64,000 nucleotides of DNA from JBNKDD01 sp050288085 (GCA_050288085.1 JBNKDD010000001.1:46126-110125), one strand, 5' to 3'. Counted from the stretch's first letter, positions 53,781-63,261 are shown. Notes: generated by a model not told the origin, from the letters alone. Program-made: numbers and translations.

Positions 53781-56700
53781 CAGATTATCTATTCCCCCAC
53801 GAAAGACAACAGCTTCAGGTACAACGCAAACGACAGCAAATTATCAACTGGGTACTGGCACTCTGGGCCGGTATACCGACCGGCCTGATCACAGCTCGGC
53901 TGCTCTATGAGAGTCACCCACTCCAGTTTGTGTCGTTCGGTGGATGGTTTCCATCGCTGGTTCTGATCGTGCCCGCGGCCTTGATCTGGCGGGGATTGTT
54001 CTGGATCGCCCACCCGACTGATAGACAATCGCTGTTCCCGGCAGCAGCGGGGGCGATCATCTCTCTAGCGCTCTGGATTCACATCCTGGCCCCGGCCCTC
54101 AATGTGAACCTGCTGCGCGGTTATTTGTTGCTGGCCGGAGCGTTTATCCTGTGGACTGTCCTGGTGATGGGCGTTCGGATCCAACAACAAACAACCTGGT
54201 ATGGTGGGGTTGCCGCAGGTGGGGCTGCCTTGTTCGCTTACTTGCTTACCCTGCAACGTACTATAGGCCGGGCTGATACCTTTGAGTTCCAGGTGACAGC
54301 CCCGGTGCTAGGAGTGGCCCATCCGACCGGTTACCCGCTGTATATTATCCTGGGCAAGATTTTTAGCCTGCTGCCGCTTGGCAAGATGGCAACCAGAGTT
54401 AACAGCGTCTCATTGTTGGCGGCAACAGCGACGGTTGTGCTTTTGTTCTTTGTCTTCCGCCGGGTGCTCAAGGTAGATCGTTATATTGCCGTGCTGGGGG
54501 CATTGGCTTTTGGCTTCTCCCCGGTATTCTGGAGTCAGGCCGTTGTTGCAGAAATCTACGCATTACATAATGTCTTTGTCATAGCGATTATGGGATTGCT
54601 GCTGTGGTTGGTTGGCAGGCCGTCCGCCGACACAGAAAACAACGATCAGACGGATGACAAAGATGACGAAATCGCGCCGCGAATCATGCTCCTGTTTGGA
54701 TTGATTGGCCTTAGCCTGACCAATCACCTGACAACTGTGCTGTTACTGCCCGGCGTGGCTCTCGCGATTTACCTCGCAAAACCCAAATTAAGCCGCCGCC
54801 AATGGCTGGCTGCTGCTGGACTCTTGATCGGCGGACTGCTGCTCTACATCTACATTCCACTCCGGTGGCCTGCCCTTCACGATGGTCAATCCATGCCCTT
54901 CGGTGAGTTTATCGGCTGGATCACAGGCAGCCGGTTCAGTGGTGCTTTGCAGCTTGGGGCCATGTTCAAAGGGGAACGCTGGGCGATTGTCTATCGCCTG
55001 CTGCTCGACCAATACCTGTGGATTGGGATTGTGCTGGGCATCATTGGGTTGATCACGTTGATCCTGCGGAATCCCCGCGCCGCTGCTGTGACCGGGCTGA
55101 TCTTTGTCGCGCAGGGTTTCTATGGCCTGAATTATCTGGTTCCTGATATCAGCGTTTTCTTGATACCGATGTACCTGATCCAGGCGATCTGGATTGGCTA
55201 TGGCGTCAGTACGATATTGCAATGGGTGGGAGCGGGCATAAAGAAACCACCCCCCTATTGGTTCCAACTGGCAATCCTGACCGCCTTCGCCCTGATCCCG
55301 TTGAGTGAAGTCTGGCAGATTGCACCGACCTTCGATTGGAGCGATGAAGAAACACTAGAAGCATGGGGTAGATATGTGCTGGCTCTTCCATTGGCAGAGG
55401 ATTCGGCGGTGCTGGCCGACAGCGAAAAGATCGCCCCATTGGAATATTTGCACCGGATCGAAGGGCTGCGTCCTGACGTACCAATGGTTGTCCTGGGTAC
55501 AGAAGAAGAATACCTTTCTAATCTGTATACCCGGCTTGACCAGGGAGAGACGGTTTATTTAGCCCGCTTTTTGCCCGGCCTGGAGGGGGCTTATCACCTG
55601 CGATCATTGGGGCCGCTAATCGAGGTGGGAACAGAGCCGCTTTTAGGAATGTCACTGCTTAGTGGCGAAGTACAGCGATGGGAAAATGGCATCGAACTGC
55701 TGGGATATCAACTCGATAATGATATCCTGCATATCGGCGAGACGGCCCATCTTACCCTGTACTGGCAGGCTGAGGAGACAATCCCCGATAATTACCAGGT
55801 CAGGATCAGGTTGGTTGCGCCGGATGGCACTGTTGTCTGGAAGAGCGCTCCGGCTTACCCGGTTTCCAATCGCTACCCGACTATTGCCTGGAAAGCGCCG
55901 GAGATTATCCCTGATTATCATGCTATCCCACTTGACTATACGCTGCTTGATTACAACTACTCGGTGCAAGTCAGCCTGACTCCACCTTTTTCCGATGATT
56001 TTTCCCCGTTGATCGATGGCGAACAGTGGGCCGAGATTGCCGGTCTGGATATCCAGGCCACCGCCGACAATGCCCCGATCATCGGAAATCGAACCGCCCT
56101 GGTATTTAACCGGGGTTGGTTGAGGGGAGTCGAAGCGCCGGAGAATGCACCTTCCGGTGGGGCAGTTGATATTACTGCAAGCTGGCAGGTTGAAACGTCC
56201 GGCCAGCCCACCCGGACTTTCTGGACAAAGAACATGTCGTTGGCTGCCAACGGATCAAACGATCTGCCGGTCAACACCTTCTCTCTGAACCGGGTGCTTT
56301 TAGTTGAAACCACCCCCAAAGCAGAGATAGAGACTCTCAACTGGGAATTGAGCGGCGGGCCGATGCGCTGCGGGTGGCTCAAGAAGGTCAGCGAGAACTG
56401 CCTGATCGCAACGACGGTGATCCAGGGTCAGGCCGCTGCCCAGGCCGTTGCCAACTTCGATAACCAGATTTTGCTGGCATCCGTTAATTTCACAGCCGGG
56501 CAGTTACAACCCGGCCAAACGGCCAACGTGACTCTGGTATGGCAGGGGCTGCGTCACCTGGATGAAGATTACACCATCTTTGTGCATCTGCTTGGCCCGG
56601 ATGGGCGTTTGCACGGACAGGTGGATAGCTGGCCTGTACAGGGCACTTATCCAACCAGCACCTGGCAGTCCGGCGAACTGATCTACGATAATTACTCCGT

Positions 56701-56857
56701 GCCGCTTGCCCCGGATGCCCCACCGGGCAGCTACCAATTGGAGATTGGCGTTTACCTGCTGGGGACTAATGCCCGGCTCAATGTGCTTGACGCAGTAGGC
56801 CAGCCGGTTGATGACAAGATAATCCTGGAAGGGCTGATCGTTCCTGAGACGCCATAA
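53777..56857 (+). CDS. DUF2723 membrane protein, probable GT-C glycosyltransferase
   Basis: 1026 residues. Residues 25-500 are multi-helical and contain the DUF2723 signature RADTFEFQVTAPVLGVAHP then TGYPLYIILG, which is a GT-C-type polytopic glycosyltransferase fold (protein O-mannosyltransferase-like). The C-terminal half (about 540-1026) is extracytoplasmic and beta-rich, with two similar repeats (LGYQLDNDILHIGETAHLTLYW; LASVNFTAGQLQPGQTANVTLVW). It is translationally coupled to mrdA, suggesting a role in wall or surface glycan assembly. Confidence 0.8.
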   Translation: MTDYLFPHERQQLQVQRKRQQIINWVLALWAGIPTGLITARLLYESHPLQFVSFGGWFPSLVLIVPAALIWRGLFWIAHPTDRQSLFPAAAGAIISLALWIHILAPALNVNLLRGYLLLAGAFILWTVLVMGVRIQQQTTWYGGVAAGGAALFAYLLTLQRTIGRADTFEFQVTAPVLGVAHPTGYPLYIILGKIFSLLPLGKMATRVNSVSLLAATATVVLLFFVFRRVLKVDRYIAVLGALAFGFSPVFWSQAVVAEIYALHNVFVIAIMGLLLWLVGRPSADTENNDQTDDKDDEIAPRIMLLFGLIGLSLTNHLTTVLLLPGVALAIYLAKPKLSRRQWLAAAGLLIGGLLLYIYIPLRWPALHDGQSMPFGEFIGWITGSRFSGALQLGAMFKGERWAIVYRLLLDQYLWIGIVLGIIGLITLILRNPRAAAVTGLIFVAQGFYGLNYLVPDISVFLIPMYLIQAIWIGYGVSTILQWVGAGIKKPPPYWFQLAILTAFALIPLSEVWQIAPTFDWSDEETLEAWGRYVLALPLAEDSAVLADSEKIAPLEYLHRIEGLRPDVPMVVLGTEEEYLSNLYTRLDQGETVYLARFLPGLEGAYHLRSLGPLIEVGTEPLLGMSLLSGEVQRWENGIELLGYQLDNDILHIGETAHLTLYWQAEETIPDNYQVRIRLVAPDGTVVWKSAPAYPVSNRYPTIAWKAPEIIPDYHAIPLDYTLLDYNYSVQVSLTPPFSDDFSPLIDGEQWAEIAGLDIQATADNAPIIGNRTALVFNRGWLRGVEAPENAPSGGAVDITASWQVETSGQPTRTFWTKNMSLAANGSNDLPVNTFSLNRVLLVETTPKAEIETLNWELSGGPMRCGWLKKVSENCLIATTVIQGQAAAQAVANFDNQILLASVNFTAGQLQPGQTANVTLVWQGLRHLDEDYTIFVHLLGPDGRLHGQVDSWPVQGTYPTSTWQSGELIYDNYSVPLAPDAPPGSYQLEIGVYLLGTNARLNVLDAVGQPVDDKIILEGLIVPETP

Positions 56858-56914
56858 AAATCACTGCCACGAATGAGAGTTTCGCGGCTTTTCTCTGTGA
56901 ATGCAGGCCGCCGG

Positions 56915-56944
56915 TTGTACGGCTTTCCAGGCATTCTGTATAAT
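56915..56944 (+). promoter_or_regulatory. Leaderless-type promoter of the small membrane protein
   Basis: TTGTAC (56915-56920) and TATAAT (56939-56944) are spaced by 18 bases. The -10 ends six bases before the ATG at 56951, so the transcript probably starts at the ATG. Confidence 0.6.
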
Positions 56945-56950
56945 CACCGC

Positions 56951-57400
56951 ATGGCTACAACATCACAAGATTCAGAAACCCAGCAAGCACAGGCCCGCTC
57001 GATCCAGATCAGCGTTATTCTGGCGGGAGGGGTATTGGCCGTTGTCGGATGGTCGGCGCTGATCTGGCTGATCATTAACACCCTCCCAACCGTGCCAAAT
57101 CGCTGGATCTTTTTTGCCTTATTGCAAATCACCTTGACCGGGACCGCCATGCCGCTGGTTGCCATGCTGAACCGGCGTTTTAACCGGCGAAAAAATATCC
57201 GTGCCGGGGCCGGGGTGTTGATCCGGCAGTCATCCTGGATCGGGTTGTTTGGCACTACCTGCGCCTGGCTGCGTATCCCGCGATTGCTATCGTTTCCGTT
57301 AGCCCTGGTGCTGGCACTTGCTTTGCTTGCGATTGAAGCACTGCTCCGCCTGCGTGAACGTGCCCGCCGCCCACCGAAAGAAGTAAGGGCCAATGAGTAA
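56951..57400 (+). CDS. Small multi-helix membrane protein
   Basis: I use ATG 56951; an upstream in-frame start at 56873 would run through the promoter. The 149-residue protein has about four hydrophobic helices and an Arg-rich loop RRFNRRKN and C-terminus. The family is not recognised. It overlaps selA by 8 bases (ATGAGTAA), so the two are coupled. Confidence 0.7.
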   Translation: MATTSQDSETQQAQARSIQISVILAGGVLAVVGWSALIWLIINTLPTVPNRWIFFALLQITLTGTAMPLVAMLNRRFNRRKNIRAGAGVLIRQSSWIGLFGTTCAWLRIPRLLSFPLALVLALALLAIEALLRLRERARRPPKEVRANE

Positions 57401-58787
57401 AGCCCTGCTCCGTCAACTGCCCAGTGTTGACCGGTTGCTGGCCCACGAGCAAACGCTCTCCCTGATCGCTGAGTTTGGCCGCCCGCTGACTCTCGATGCC
57501 CTGCGGGATACGCTGGATGATCTGCGTACCCGGATTCAGAATGGCCTTTCGACGCTCCCAACCGATGAAATTATCATTCACGATACACAGTTGCTTTTGA
57601 ACCGCTGGCTGCTGCCTACCCTGCGGCAGGTGATCAATGCCACCGGGGTGATCGTTCATACCAACCTGGGCCGTGCACCGCTTTCAGATGCGGCGATAGA
57701 GGCGATGGTGGCGGTTGCAGGGGGATACAGCACTCTCGAATTTGACCTGGAAAGTGGCAAACGGGGTTCGCGGCAGACTCATGCCAACGAACTGATCCGG
57801 CACATTACGGGTGCTGAAGCCGCTATGGTGGTCAATAATAATGCGGCTGGCGTGCTGTTGGCACTGACTGCGTTAGCCGGACCAACTACCGATTATCCAG
57901 GTGGGCGCGGCGTGATCATCTCGCGCGGGCAGTTGGTCGAGATCGGTGGGGGCTTCCGTATCCCGGATGTGATGGCTCAAAGCGGAGCGCGGTTGGTCGA
58001 AATCGGTACGACGAATCGCACCCACCTGCGAGATTATGCCAATGCTGTAGGCGAAGACTCCGTGATGTTTCTCCGGGCGCACCGTTCTAACTTTGCGATC
58101 ATTGGCTTTACGACTGAACCATCACTGCCCGAACTGGTCGAACTGGCGGTACAGCAAGGTTTGTTGTTCGCCGATGATCTGGGCAGTGGGGCCTTGATCG
58201 ATACTACATCGTATGGCCTCGCCCCTGAACCGCTTGTTCAGGAAAGTATCGCGGCGGGGGCAGATGTCGTGATGTTCAGCGGCGATAAGCTGCTCGGTGG
58301 GCCACAGGCCGGAATCCTGGTAGGGAAAGCTGAGGTGATCCATCAGTTGAGGCAGCATCCCCTGGCCCGTGCTATCCGCGCTGATAAATTATGCCTGGCC
58401 GGGCTGTCGGCAACCCTGACGCACTATCTGAAAGGTGAAGCACTGACCGCCATTCCTGTGTGGCAGATGATCAGCATGGAGCCGAAGGCCATTCACGAGC
58501 GGGCCGGACAATGGGCGGACAGCTTGACTCAGGCCGGGTTATCCTGCGAGGTGATTGACGGAGAAAGTGCGGTTGGTGGGGGCAGCCTGCCCGGCGAGAC
58601 TCTGCTGACATCGCTGTTGGCTATCGACGTAGAATCCGAAGACCGAGCTGCTGCACAACTACGAGCACATGATCCGCCGGTTATCGTCCGGCGGGAGAAG
58701 GGCCGCTTGCTGATCGATCCACGCACTGTGTTAAACCGGGATGAGAGTACATTGCTGGCCGCGTTGAAAGATCTTGTGGGGAAATAA
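57393..58787 (+). CDS. selA: L-seryl-tRNA(Sec) selenium transferase
   Basis: 464 residues. SelA converts seryl-tRNA(Sec) to selenocysteinyl-tRNA(Sec) with selenophosphate. It is a PLP enzyme with the Lys299 site in MFSGDKLLGGPQAGIL. Conserved segments are INATGVIVHTNLGRAPLS and FDLESGKRGSRQTH. No selB, selD or tRNA-Sec is visible in the window. The length is normal. Confidence 0.93.
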   Translation: MSKALLRQLPSVDRLLAHEQTLSLIAEFGRPLTLDALRDTLDDLRTRIQNGLSTLPTDEIIIHDTQLLLNRWLLPTLRQVINATGVIVHTNLGRAPLSDAAIEAMVAVAGGYSTLEFDLESGKRGSRQTHANELIRHITGAEAAMVVNNNAAGVLLALTALAGPTTDYPGGRGVIISRGQLVEIGGGFRIPDVMAQSGARLVEIGTTNRTHLRDYANAVGEDSVMFLRAHRSNFAIIGFTTEPSLPELVELAVQQGLLFADDLGSGALIDTTSYGLAPEPLVQESIAAGADVVMFSGDKLLGGPQAGILVGKAEVIHQLRQHPLARAIRADKLCLAGLSATLTHYLKGEALTAIPVWQMISMEPKAIHERAGQWADSLTQAGLSCEVIDGESAVGGGSLPGETLLTSLLAIDVESEDRAAAQLRAHDPPVIVRREKGRLLIDPRTVLNRDESTLLAALKDLVGK

Positions 58788-58854
58788 TTAGACCGGCCCA
58801 GAAGAATAGAATCACCTCGTTGTTCACGTTATAACTAATTGGAGGAGAAGCATT

Positions 58855-60846
58855 GTGAATAAGCGAATTGTATTGATCGGCCTGGCGGTGTTGGCTGCCT
58901 TGAGCCTGGTGGCATGTTCGACCGTGGTTTCTGCGGCCAGTGAGGAGCCGGTTCCAGAAGGAGATGATCCGGTTCAGATCACCGGTACTATTGAACTCTC
59001 GAATGACTTCATCATCGATGTCTACTTTGCTGAAAACTTTGTGTTACTCGAAGACCTGTATGGCTTTGTAAACCGTGACTTCGAGTTCGAGCAGCCGGTT
59101 GAGTCGCAGATTATCGGGCCGGTGGTGGTCAACGAAGACGGCGAATATACCTTTACGCTCAATCTGCCCGCCTACCCCAACAGTCTGTATAACGACGTAG
59201 ACAACGACGGCGAAGAAGATACCGGTGTGCAGGTCTGGCAGGTGGTGATGTCTTCCAACCAGATTGATACGCCATTCCTTGATGGTTTTGACATCTGGGT
59301 GAAGGAGTCTTGGAGCACCGTTTACACATCGGCCCACATCAATTCTGAAAACCATGATGAGATCGACGGCGGGACGATCATTGTCTGGGCACCGGATGAC
59401 GAGCAGGATTTCCCTACCGGGTTTGGGGATGATGGCTTGCTGTTCACCGATGACGATCCGGTTGGTACACTGCCTGCCGGGTACAGCCTGGTTAATCTGG
59501 ATGGCGAACCATTTGATATTTACAAGGAAGCCTATCCTGATTTGATCCTGCTTGAGGGTGATGTAGCCGTCAACGATCTGAGCGAACTGGGCTGGGTGGA
59601 TGGCTTCGACGCGCTGTATGACCAGACCTCCCGCGAGTATCCGTTCACCGAACTCAAGGATATCGACTGGGAAGCGATCTATGATGAAATCGCCCCGCGT
59701 ATTGAGGAAGCCGAAGCAGATGACGATCCGGAAGCCTATTTCCTGGCCTTACAGGATTTTGCTTTCTCAATCCCGGATGGGCATGTCGGACTGGTCGGCA
59801 ATGATTTTGGCTTGATTACCGAGGATGTGTCGGGAGGCTATGGCTTTGGGATGATCGATCTGAGCGATGGTCGAACCATTGCCCATGTCTTGCTGGAAGA
59901 TGGCCCGGCAGCCGAGGCCGGTATGGAATGGGGTGCAGAAATCCTGGATTGGGATGGGACCCCGATTAGCGAAAGGATCGAGGACGTGGTGGTCTGGTCA
60001 GGCCCGTTCTCTAATCCAGAGCTGGAACGTTTGCAATACCTGCGCTTCCTGACCCATGACCCGGTTGGCACCGAAGTTGATGTTACCTTCCAGAATCCGG
60101 GCGCAGACGACTCGGAAACGGTCACATTGACGGCTGCCCTGGATGGTTCCACGCTGAGACTGACCAGTGCATTTGCCGGTTTTGATCCTTATGCCCTTCC
60201 GGTGGAATATGAAATTCTCCCCAGCGGCTATGGTTACCTGGCGATCAATTCCCTGTCTGATGACCTGAACCTGACCGTCCGGTTGTGGGAGTGGGCTGTT
60301 CAGGCTATGGCAGATGCTGGTGTGCCGGGTGTGATCATCGACTTGCGGCAGAACGGTGGTGGTGCGCCGATTGGTAGTTTCCTGGCGAGTTACTTTACCG
60401 ATCAGCCGCTTGACCTCTCGTTGAATTACTACTACAGCGATGAGACTGGCGAGCTTGAAACGTTCCGCCCGCCGGACAGCATCGAGCCTAATCCCGATTG
60501 GTACTATGACGGGGATATCATTGTTCTGGTCAGCCATGCCTGTGCCAGTGCCTGTGAGAATGTCGCCTGGGTATTTGACCAGCTTCCCCAGACAACGGTC
60601 TATGGCTACTACTCAACGATGGGGATTTACGGCGAAGTAGGACGCGGTCAATATAACCTGCCCGGTGACTACTTCTTCCAAATTCCTACCGGCCTGAGCA
60701 CCGATATGGATGGCAACATCATTATCGAAGGGCCGGGTGTGGTCCCGGATGTGCGTGTGCGATTGGATGAAGATACAGCCTATCGCCAATATATCGAAGG
60801 CGAGGACGTGCTGCTAAACGCAGCCATAGAAGGTTTAGGCGGCTAA
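58855..60846 (+). CDS. S41-type protease-like lipoprotein with PDZ domain
   Basis: 663 residues starting at GTG with GGAGGAG upstream. The signal has a lipobox-like LVACS at about 22. Residues 40-230 are an N-terminal domain of unknown type, a PDZ-like region is near 320-390 (GYGFGMIDLSDG...AAEAGMEWGAEILDWDG) and the TSPc/S41 domain is 430-655. The likely nucleophile Ser is in SHACASACEN. The catalytic Lys of CtpA-type enzymes is not visible at the usual distance, so the mechanism may differ or activity may be lost. Confidence 0.75.
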   Translation: MNKRIVLIGLAVLAALSLVACSTVVSAASEEPVPEGDDPVQITGTIELSNDFIIDVYFAENFVLLEDLYGFVNRDFEFEQPVESQIIGPVVVNEDGEYTFTLNLPAYPNSLYNDVDNDGEEDTGVQVWQVVMSSNQIDTPFLDGFDIWVKESWSTVYTSAHINSENHDEIDGGTIIVWAPDDEQDFPTGFGDDGLLFTDDDPVGTLPAGYSLVNLDGEPFDIYKEAYPDLILLEGDVAVNDLSELGWVDGFDALYDQTSREYPFTELKDIDWEAIYDEIAPRIEEAEADDDPEAYFLALQDFAFSIPDGHVGLVGNDFGLITEDVSGGYGFGMIDLSDGRTIAHVLLEDGPAAEAGMEWGAEILDWDGTPISERIEDVVVWSGPFSNPELERLQYLRFLTHDPVGTEVDVTFQNPGADDSETVTLTAALDGSTLRLTSAFAGFDPYALPVEYEILPSGYGYLAINSLSDDLNLTVRLWEWAVQAMADAGVPGVIIDLRQNGGGAPIGSFLASYFTDQPLDLSLNYYYSDETGELETFRPPDSIEPNPDWYYDGDIIVLVSHACASACENVAWVFDQLPQTTVYGYYSTMGIYGEVGRGQYNLPGDYFFQIPTGLSTDMDGNIIIEGPGVVPDVRVRLDEDTAYRQYIEGEDVLLNAAIEGLGG

Positions 60847-60871
60847 GTTTATAACAGAGCGATTTTGTGGA

Positions 60872-60906
60872 AGAGAGTGGGGTTCAGCCTGAACCCTGCC
60901 CTCTTT
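60872..60906 (+). terminator. Terminator after the protease gene
   Basis: AGAGAGTGGGGTTCAG pairs imperfectly with CTGAACCC and CCTCTTT across a short loop, with TTT following. Confidence 0.65.
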
Positions 60907-60971
60907 CGTCGGAATTATTATCTTGGGTTGCTGCTACCTGACCGACATGGTAAAATTCCTGTCGCAGCGCT

Positions 60972-61059
60972 GGAGCGATGGCCGAGTGGTTTAAGGCGGC
61001 GGTCTTGAAAACCGTTGTGGCGTTTTTCGTCACCGGGGGTTCGAATCCCTCTCGCTCCG
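60972..61059 (+). tRNA. tRNA-Ser (anticodon TGA)
   Basis: Acceptor stem GGAGCGA/TCGCTCC closes an 88-base tRNA with a long variable arm (class II). The anticodon loop CTTGAAA gives TGA, which reads UCA-type serine codons. GGTTCGAATCC forms the T-arm. No CCA is encoded. Confidence 0.96.
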
Positions 61060-61079
61060 CTGTTAACAATCATAAATAT

Positions 61080-61167
61080 GGGGAGGTGCCAGAGTGGTTG
61101 ATTGGGGCCGCCTGCTAAGCGGTTGTGCGTGATGAGCGTACCGCAGGTTCGAATCCTGTCCTCCCCG
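61080..61167 (+). tRNA. tRNA-Ser (anticodon GCT)
   Basis: Acceptor stem GGGGAGG/CCTCCCC; the anticodon loop CTGCTAA gives GCT for AGC/AGU. The long variable arm (about TGTGCGTGATGAGCGTACC) confirms class II. It follows the first tRNA-Ser by 20 bases, so the two are probably co-transcribed. Confidence 0.96.
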
Positions 61168-61230
61168 CCTCAATAGAACCATCTCGAATCGTCCATCCAG
61201 TGTGGAGATAAATCGAGGTGGTTCATTTGT

Positions 61231-61559
61231 TTAGTATATGATCGACCTAGCCATATGCCGTGCTTCTGGCTGAGCAAGCTTGGGTATGATTGCCTCCTCA
61301 TTGAATCCCTTTGCCATCAACCAGATCGCCACAAGTATTTCACTCAAGAAGATAGGTATCTGTGCAGGGCTGAAGCCTTCAGTCTGGCCGGGTACTGGCA
61401 ACACATTTGCGGCAATTAATGCCATGGCAGCAAAGAGGCCCTAAATACAATGTACTGCTGGCTCAAATCGACTAACAATTCAGATACTCAGGCGATTCTA
61501 CAATAGCTGCTGCATAGAATGCACCGCCCAGAAAAACACCCATGTAGCCTAATAAAAAC
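61231..61559 (-). pseudogene. Decayed DUF4386-like membrane protein gene interrupted by IS
   Basis: Read on the minus strand from the IS element, the sequence encodes FLLGYMGVFLGGAFYAAAIV, then stops. A frame change follows, and a second frame ends with the DUF4386-like tail PIFLSEILVAIWLMAKGFNEEA. The DUF4386 assignment is from the C-terminal motif only. The sequence upstream of the insertion is also damaged (a stop codon in the same frame). The gene was probably already dead when the IS inserted. Confidence 0.4.
61552..61559. repeat. Target-site duplication, left copy
   Basis: ATAAAAAC directly before the left terminal repeat of the IS; the identical octamer is at 62735-62742. Confidence 0.75.
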
Positions 61560-62734
61560 TTCTCTACCGTACACTTATGAAAGAGGCTCCAGGTGAAAGA
61601 GAACGGGAAAATCGAGTTCATGTTTCAAAGTATACTTGAGCCAATCTAAACCAAGGCGAAAAACACTCTTGTCAATGCGATCAGGTCTATCAATCAGCTT
61701 CTGCTTACCGGTCGAAAGCGTGAAAAGACCAAGTCCAATCATCCAAATATAGGCCAGACAAGCGGCAATCAATAGGCAACTAATGCGTTTTGCATCGGCC
61801 AGATGGCTTTTATGGATGTGAAAACCTCGGCTTTTCTGATCCGAAAAGAAGGTTTCAATCGTGAAGCGACGCTTGTAGTAACGAGCAGCTTGGCTGGCAT
61901 TGGGCAGATTGCTAACCAGGAAAATGGGGTCTTGGTAGCCCTTTCCCCACCAAATCACCAAATTCGTCGGAAAAGCTCCCGACTGGGTGAAAGCAATCTC
62001 ATGAAGCATCTGGAGTTGTTCGGGTTTAGTAGCAAAGTCAATAATCTTTTGCCATGCACCGTGATACTCGATGAGGAGGTTAGCCCCCGTGCGGGTTACA
62101 TACCGCCATGTCGTTTGGGTTTCGACCCACTCAAGCATCTCGGTGTTATCGTATTCCCCATCTCCTAATAAGATCACTTCCACGCCTTCAGGCAATAAGG
62201 CTTTGGCTTTTTCCAAGACGTTGATATGCCGTTCAGCCGTGGTATGGCCTTTCTTTCCTTTATACACCACCCAGGCCAACGGTAAAGCCCGTGATTTGTA
62301 GACCACCCCCACCATCAAAACCATGTGTCCCCGTCCCACCTGGCTCCCATCCATCACCACGACCAGTGATCTATGGGCTAGTGCCTGAACGATTTGCTCC
62401 GCAAATGGCAGGTAGACGGTTTCTACGTCTATTCGCTCATTCTTCACCAGGCGTCTCATTCGCATTTCTACACTATCTATCTTTTCTTTGACCGGTATTT
62501 CTTCACTCATCACCGATAACTGCGTTTTTCGGCTCATCACTATCCCGGTTATCATCATGGCTAATGTCACCACATGTCCTTGATGCACCATCTTCAGCAT
62601 TTCTTTGAGTGTTTTTAGAACTTTTGTGTATACTCTTCTTCGATCAGACATCGGGTTCTCCTGTTCTTTTTTGTGTGTTGAACTTGAGTTTACCCTTTGT
62701 CTGATTTCCTTCCCTCTAAATGTACGGTAGAGAA
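61560..62734 (-). mobile_element. IS4-family insertion sequence, complete (1175 bp)
   Basis: The element is bounded by terminal inverted repeats TTCTCTACCGTACACTTA at the left and its near-complement at the right (one mismatch in 18). An 8-bp direct repeat, ATAAAAAC, flanks both ends, as expected of a recent transposition. It encodes a single transposase in the minus direction. It lies downstream of the tandem tRNA-Ser genes. Confidence 0.88.
61575..62651 (-). CDS. IS4-family DDE transposase
   Basis: I start at ATG 62651 (MSDRRRVYTK), which follows AGGAGAACCCG inside the element; a longer frame would start outside it. The 358 residues carry the DDE triad: Asp in VVMDGSQVGRGH, Asp in LLGDGEYDN and Glu in YYKRRFTIETFFSDQKSRG, the last matching the Y-(2)-R-(3)-E-(6)-K signature of IS4. 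The gene appears intact. Confidence 0.92.
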   Translation of the reverse strand: MSDRRRVYTKVLKTLKEMLKMVHQGHVVTLAMMITGIVMSRKTQLSVMSEEIPVKEKIDSVEMRMRRLVKNERIDVETVYLPFAEQIVQALAHRSLVVVMDGSQVGRGHMVLMVGVVYKSRALPLAWVVYKGKKGHTTAERHINVLEKAKALLPEGVEVILLGDGEYDNTEMLEWVETQTTWRYVTRTGANLLIEYHGAWQKIIDFATKPEQLQMLHEIAFTQSGAFPTNLVIWWGKGYQDPIFLVSNLPNASQAARYYKRRFTIETFFSDQKSRGFHIHKSHLADAKRISCLLIAACLAYIWMIGLGLFTLSTGKQKLIDRPDRIDKSVFRLGLDWLKYTLKHELDFPVLFHLEPLS

Positions 62735-62742
62735 ATAAAAAC
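62735..62742. repeat. Target-site duplication, right copy
   Basis: ATAAAAAC immediately after the right terminal repeat; identical to 61552-61559. Confidence 0.75.
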
Positions 62743-63261
62743 AAGATTCCCACACAGGGTAGTCAGAGGCTTATCTTCACTTGTGCGAAACGAATAGATT
62801 CATGCCTTCGTTATGCCGCTGCACCCGTCACTTACAAATATTCTGGTGTAGTTCTCAAACATATGTGAGGAGCCTGATGACATTATGCATAGATTGAGAA
62901 TCATCATATAATGAGAATGAATTCCATACCTATCATGATGGTAAGCAGCGATCCATTCTTTTGCTTCGCCACTTACGTCCTTCTTAGTCTGGATCGACCC
63001 ACTACACTGCATAATCTCTTTTGCTAACAAGCAGATGCAGTTGCATATCTCCCTACCTTAGTCTGTGATCTGGATACAATTAAATTTCTATGAGAAATTT
63101 GATAAACTAATCAAGGGAAAATACCACTCGAAAGTGATATGTCTTGCTGCGGAAAACCTGGGACGGGATTCTGATTACCTGGGTATCAGATCTTAGCAGC
63201 TTTTCATTACACTTTGAATGCAGTGTTGTGATACTTACACCGAAATCAGGAAAGAGTAACT
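62743..63261. other. Intergenic stretch without convincing gene
   Basis: About 520 bases between the IS and the P-type ATPase gene. A 76-codon minus-strand frame at 62800-63030 has no family match and no convincing ribosome-binding site. The area is AT-richer than its surroundings and may be decayed DNA linked to the interrupted gene. Confidence 0.5.

Noticed and set aside
60972..61167. tRNA-Sec near selA
   Set aside because: Both tRNAs have serine anticodons (TGA and GCT) and normal class II serine structure.
62800..63030. 76-codon minus-strand ORF next to the IS
   Set aside because: No family, no good ribosome-binding site and located in an apparently decayed region.
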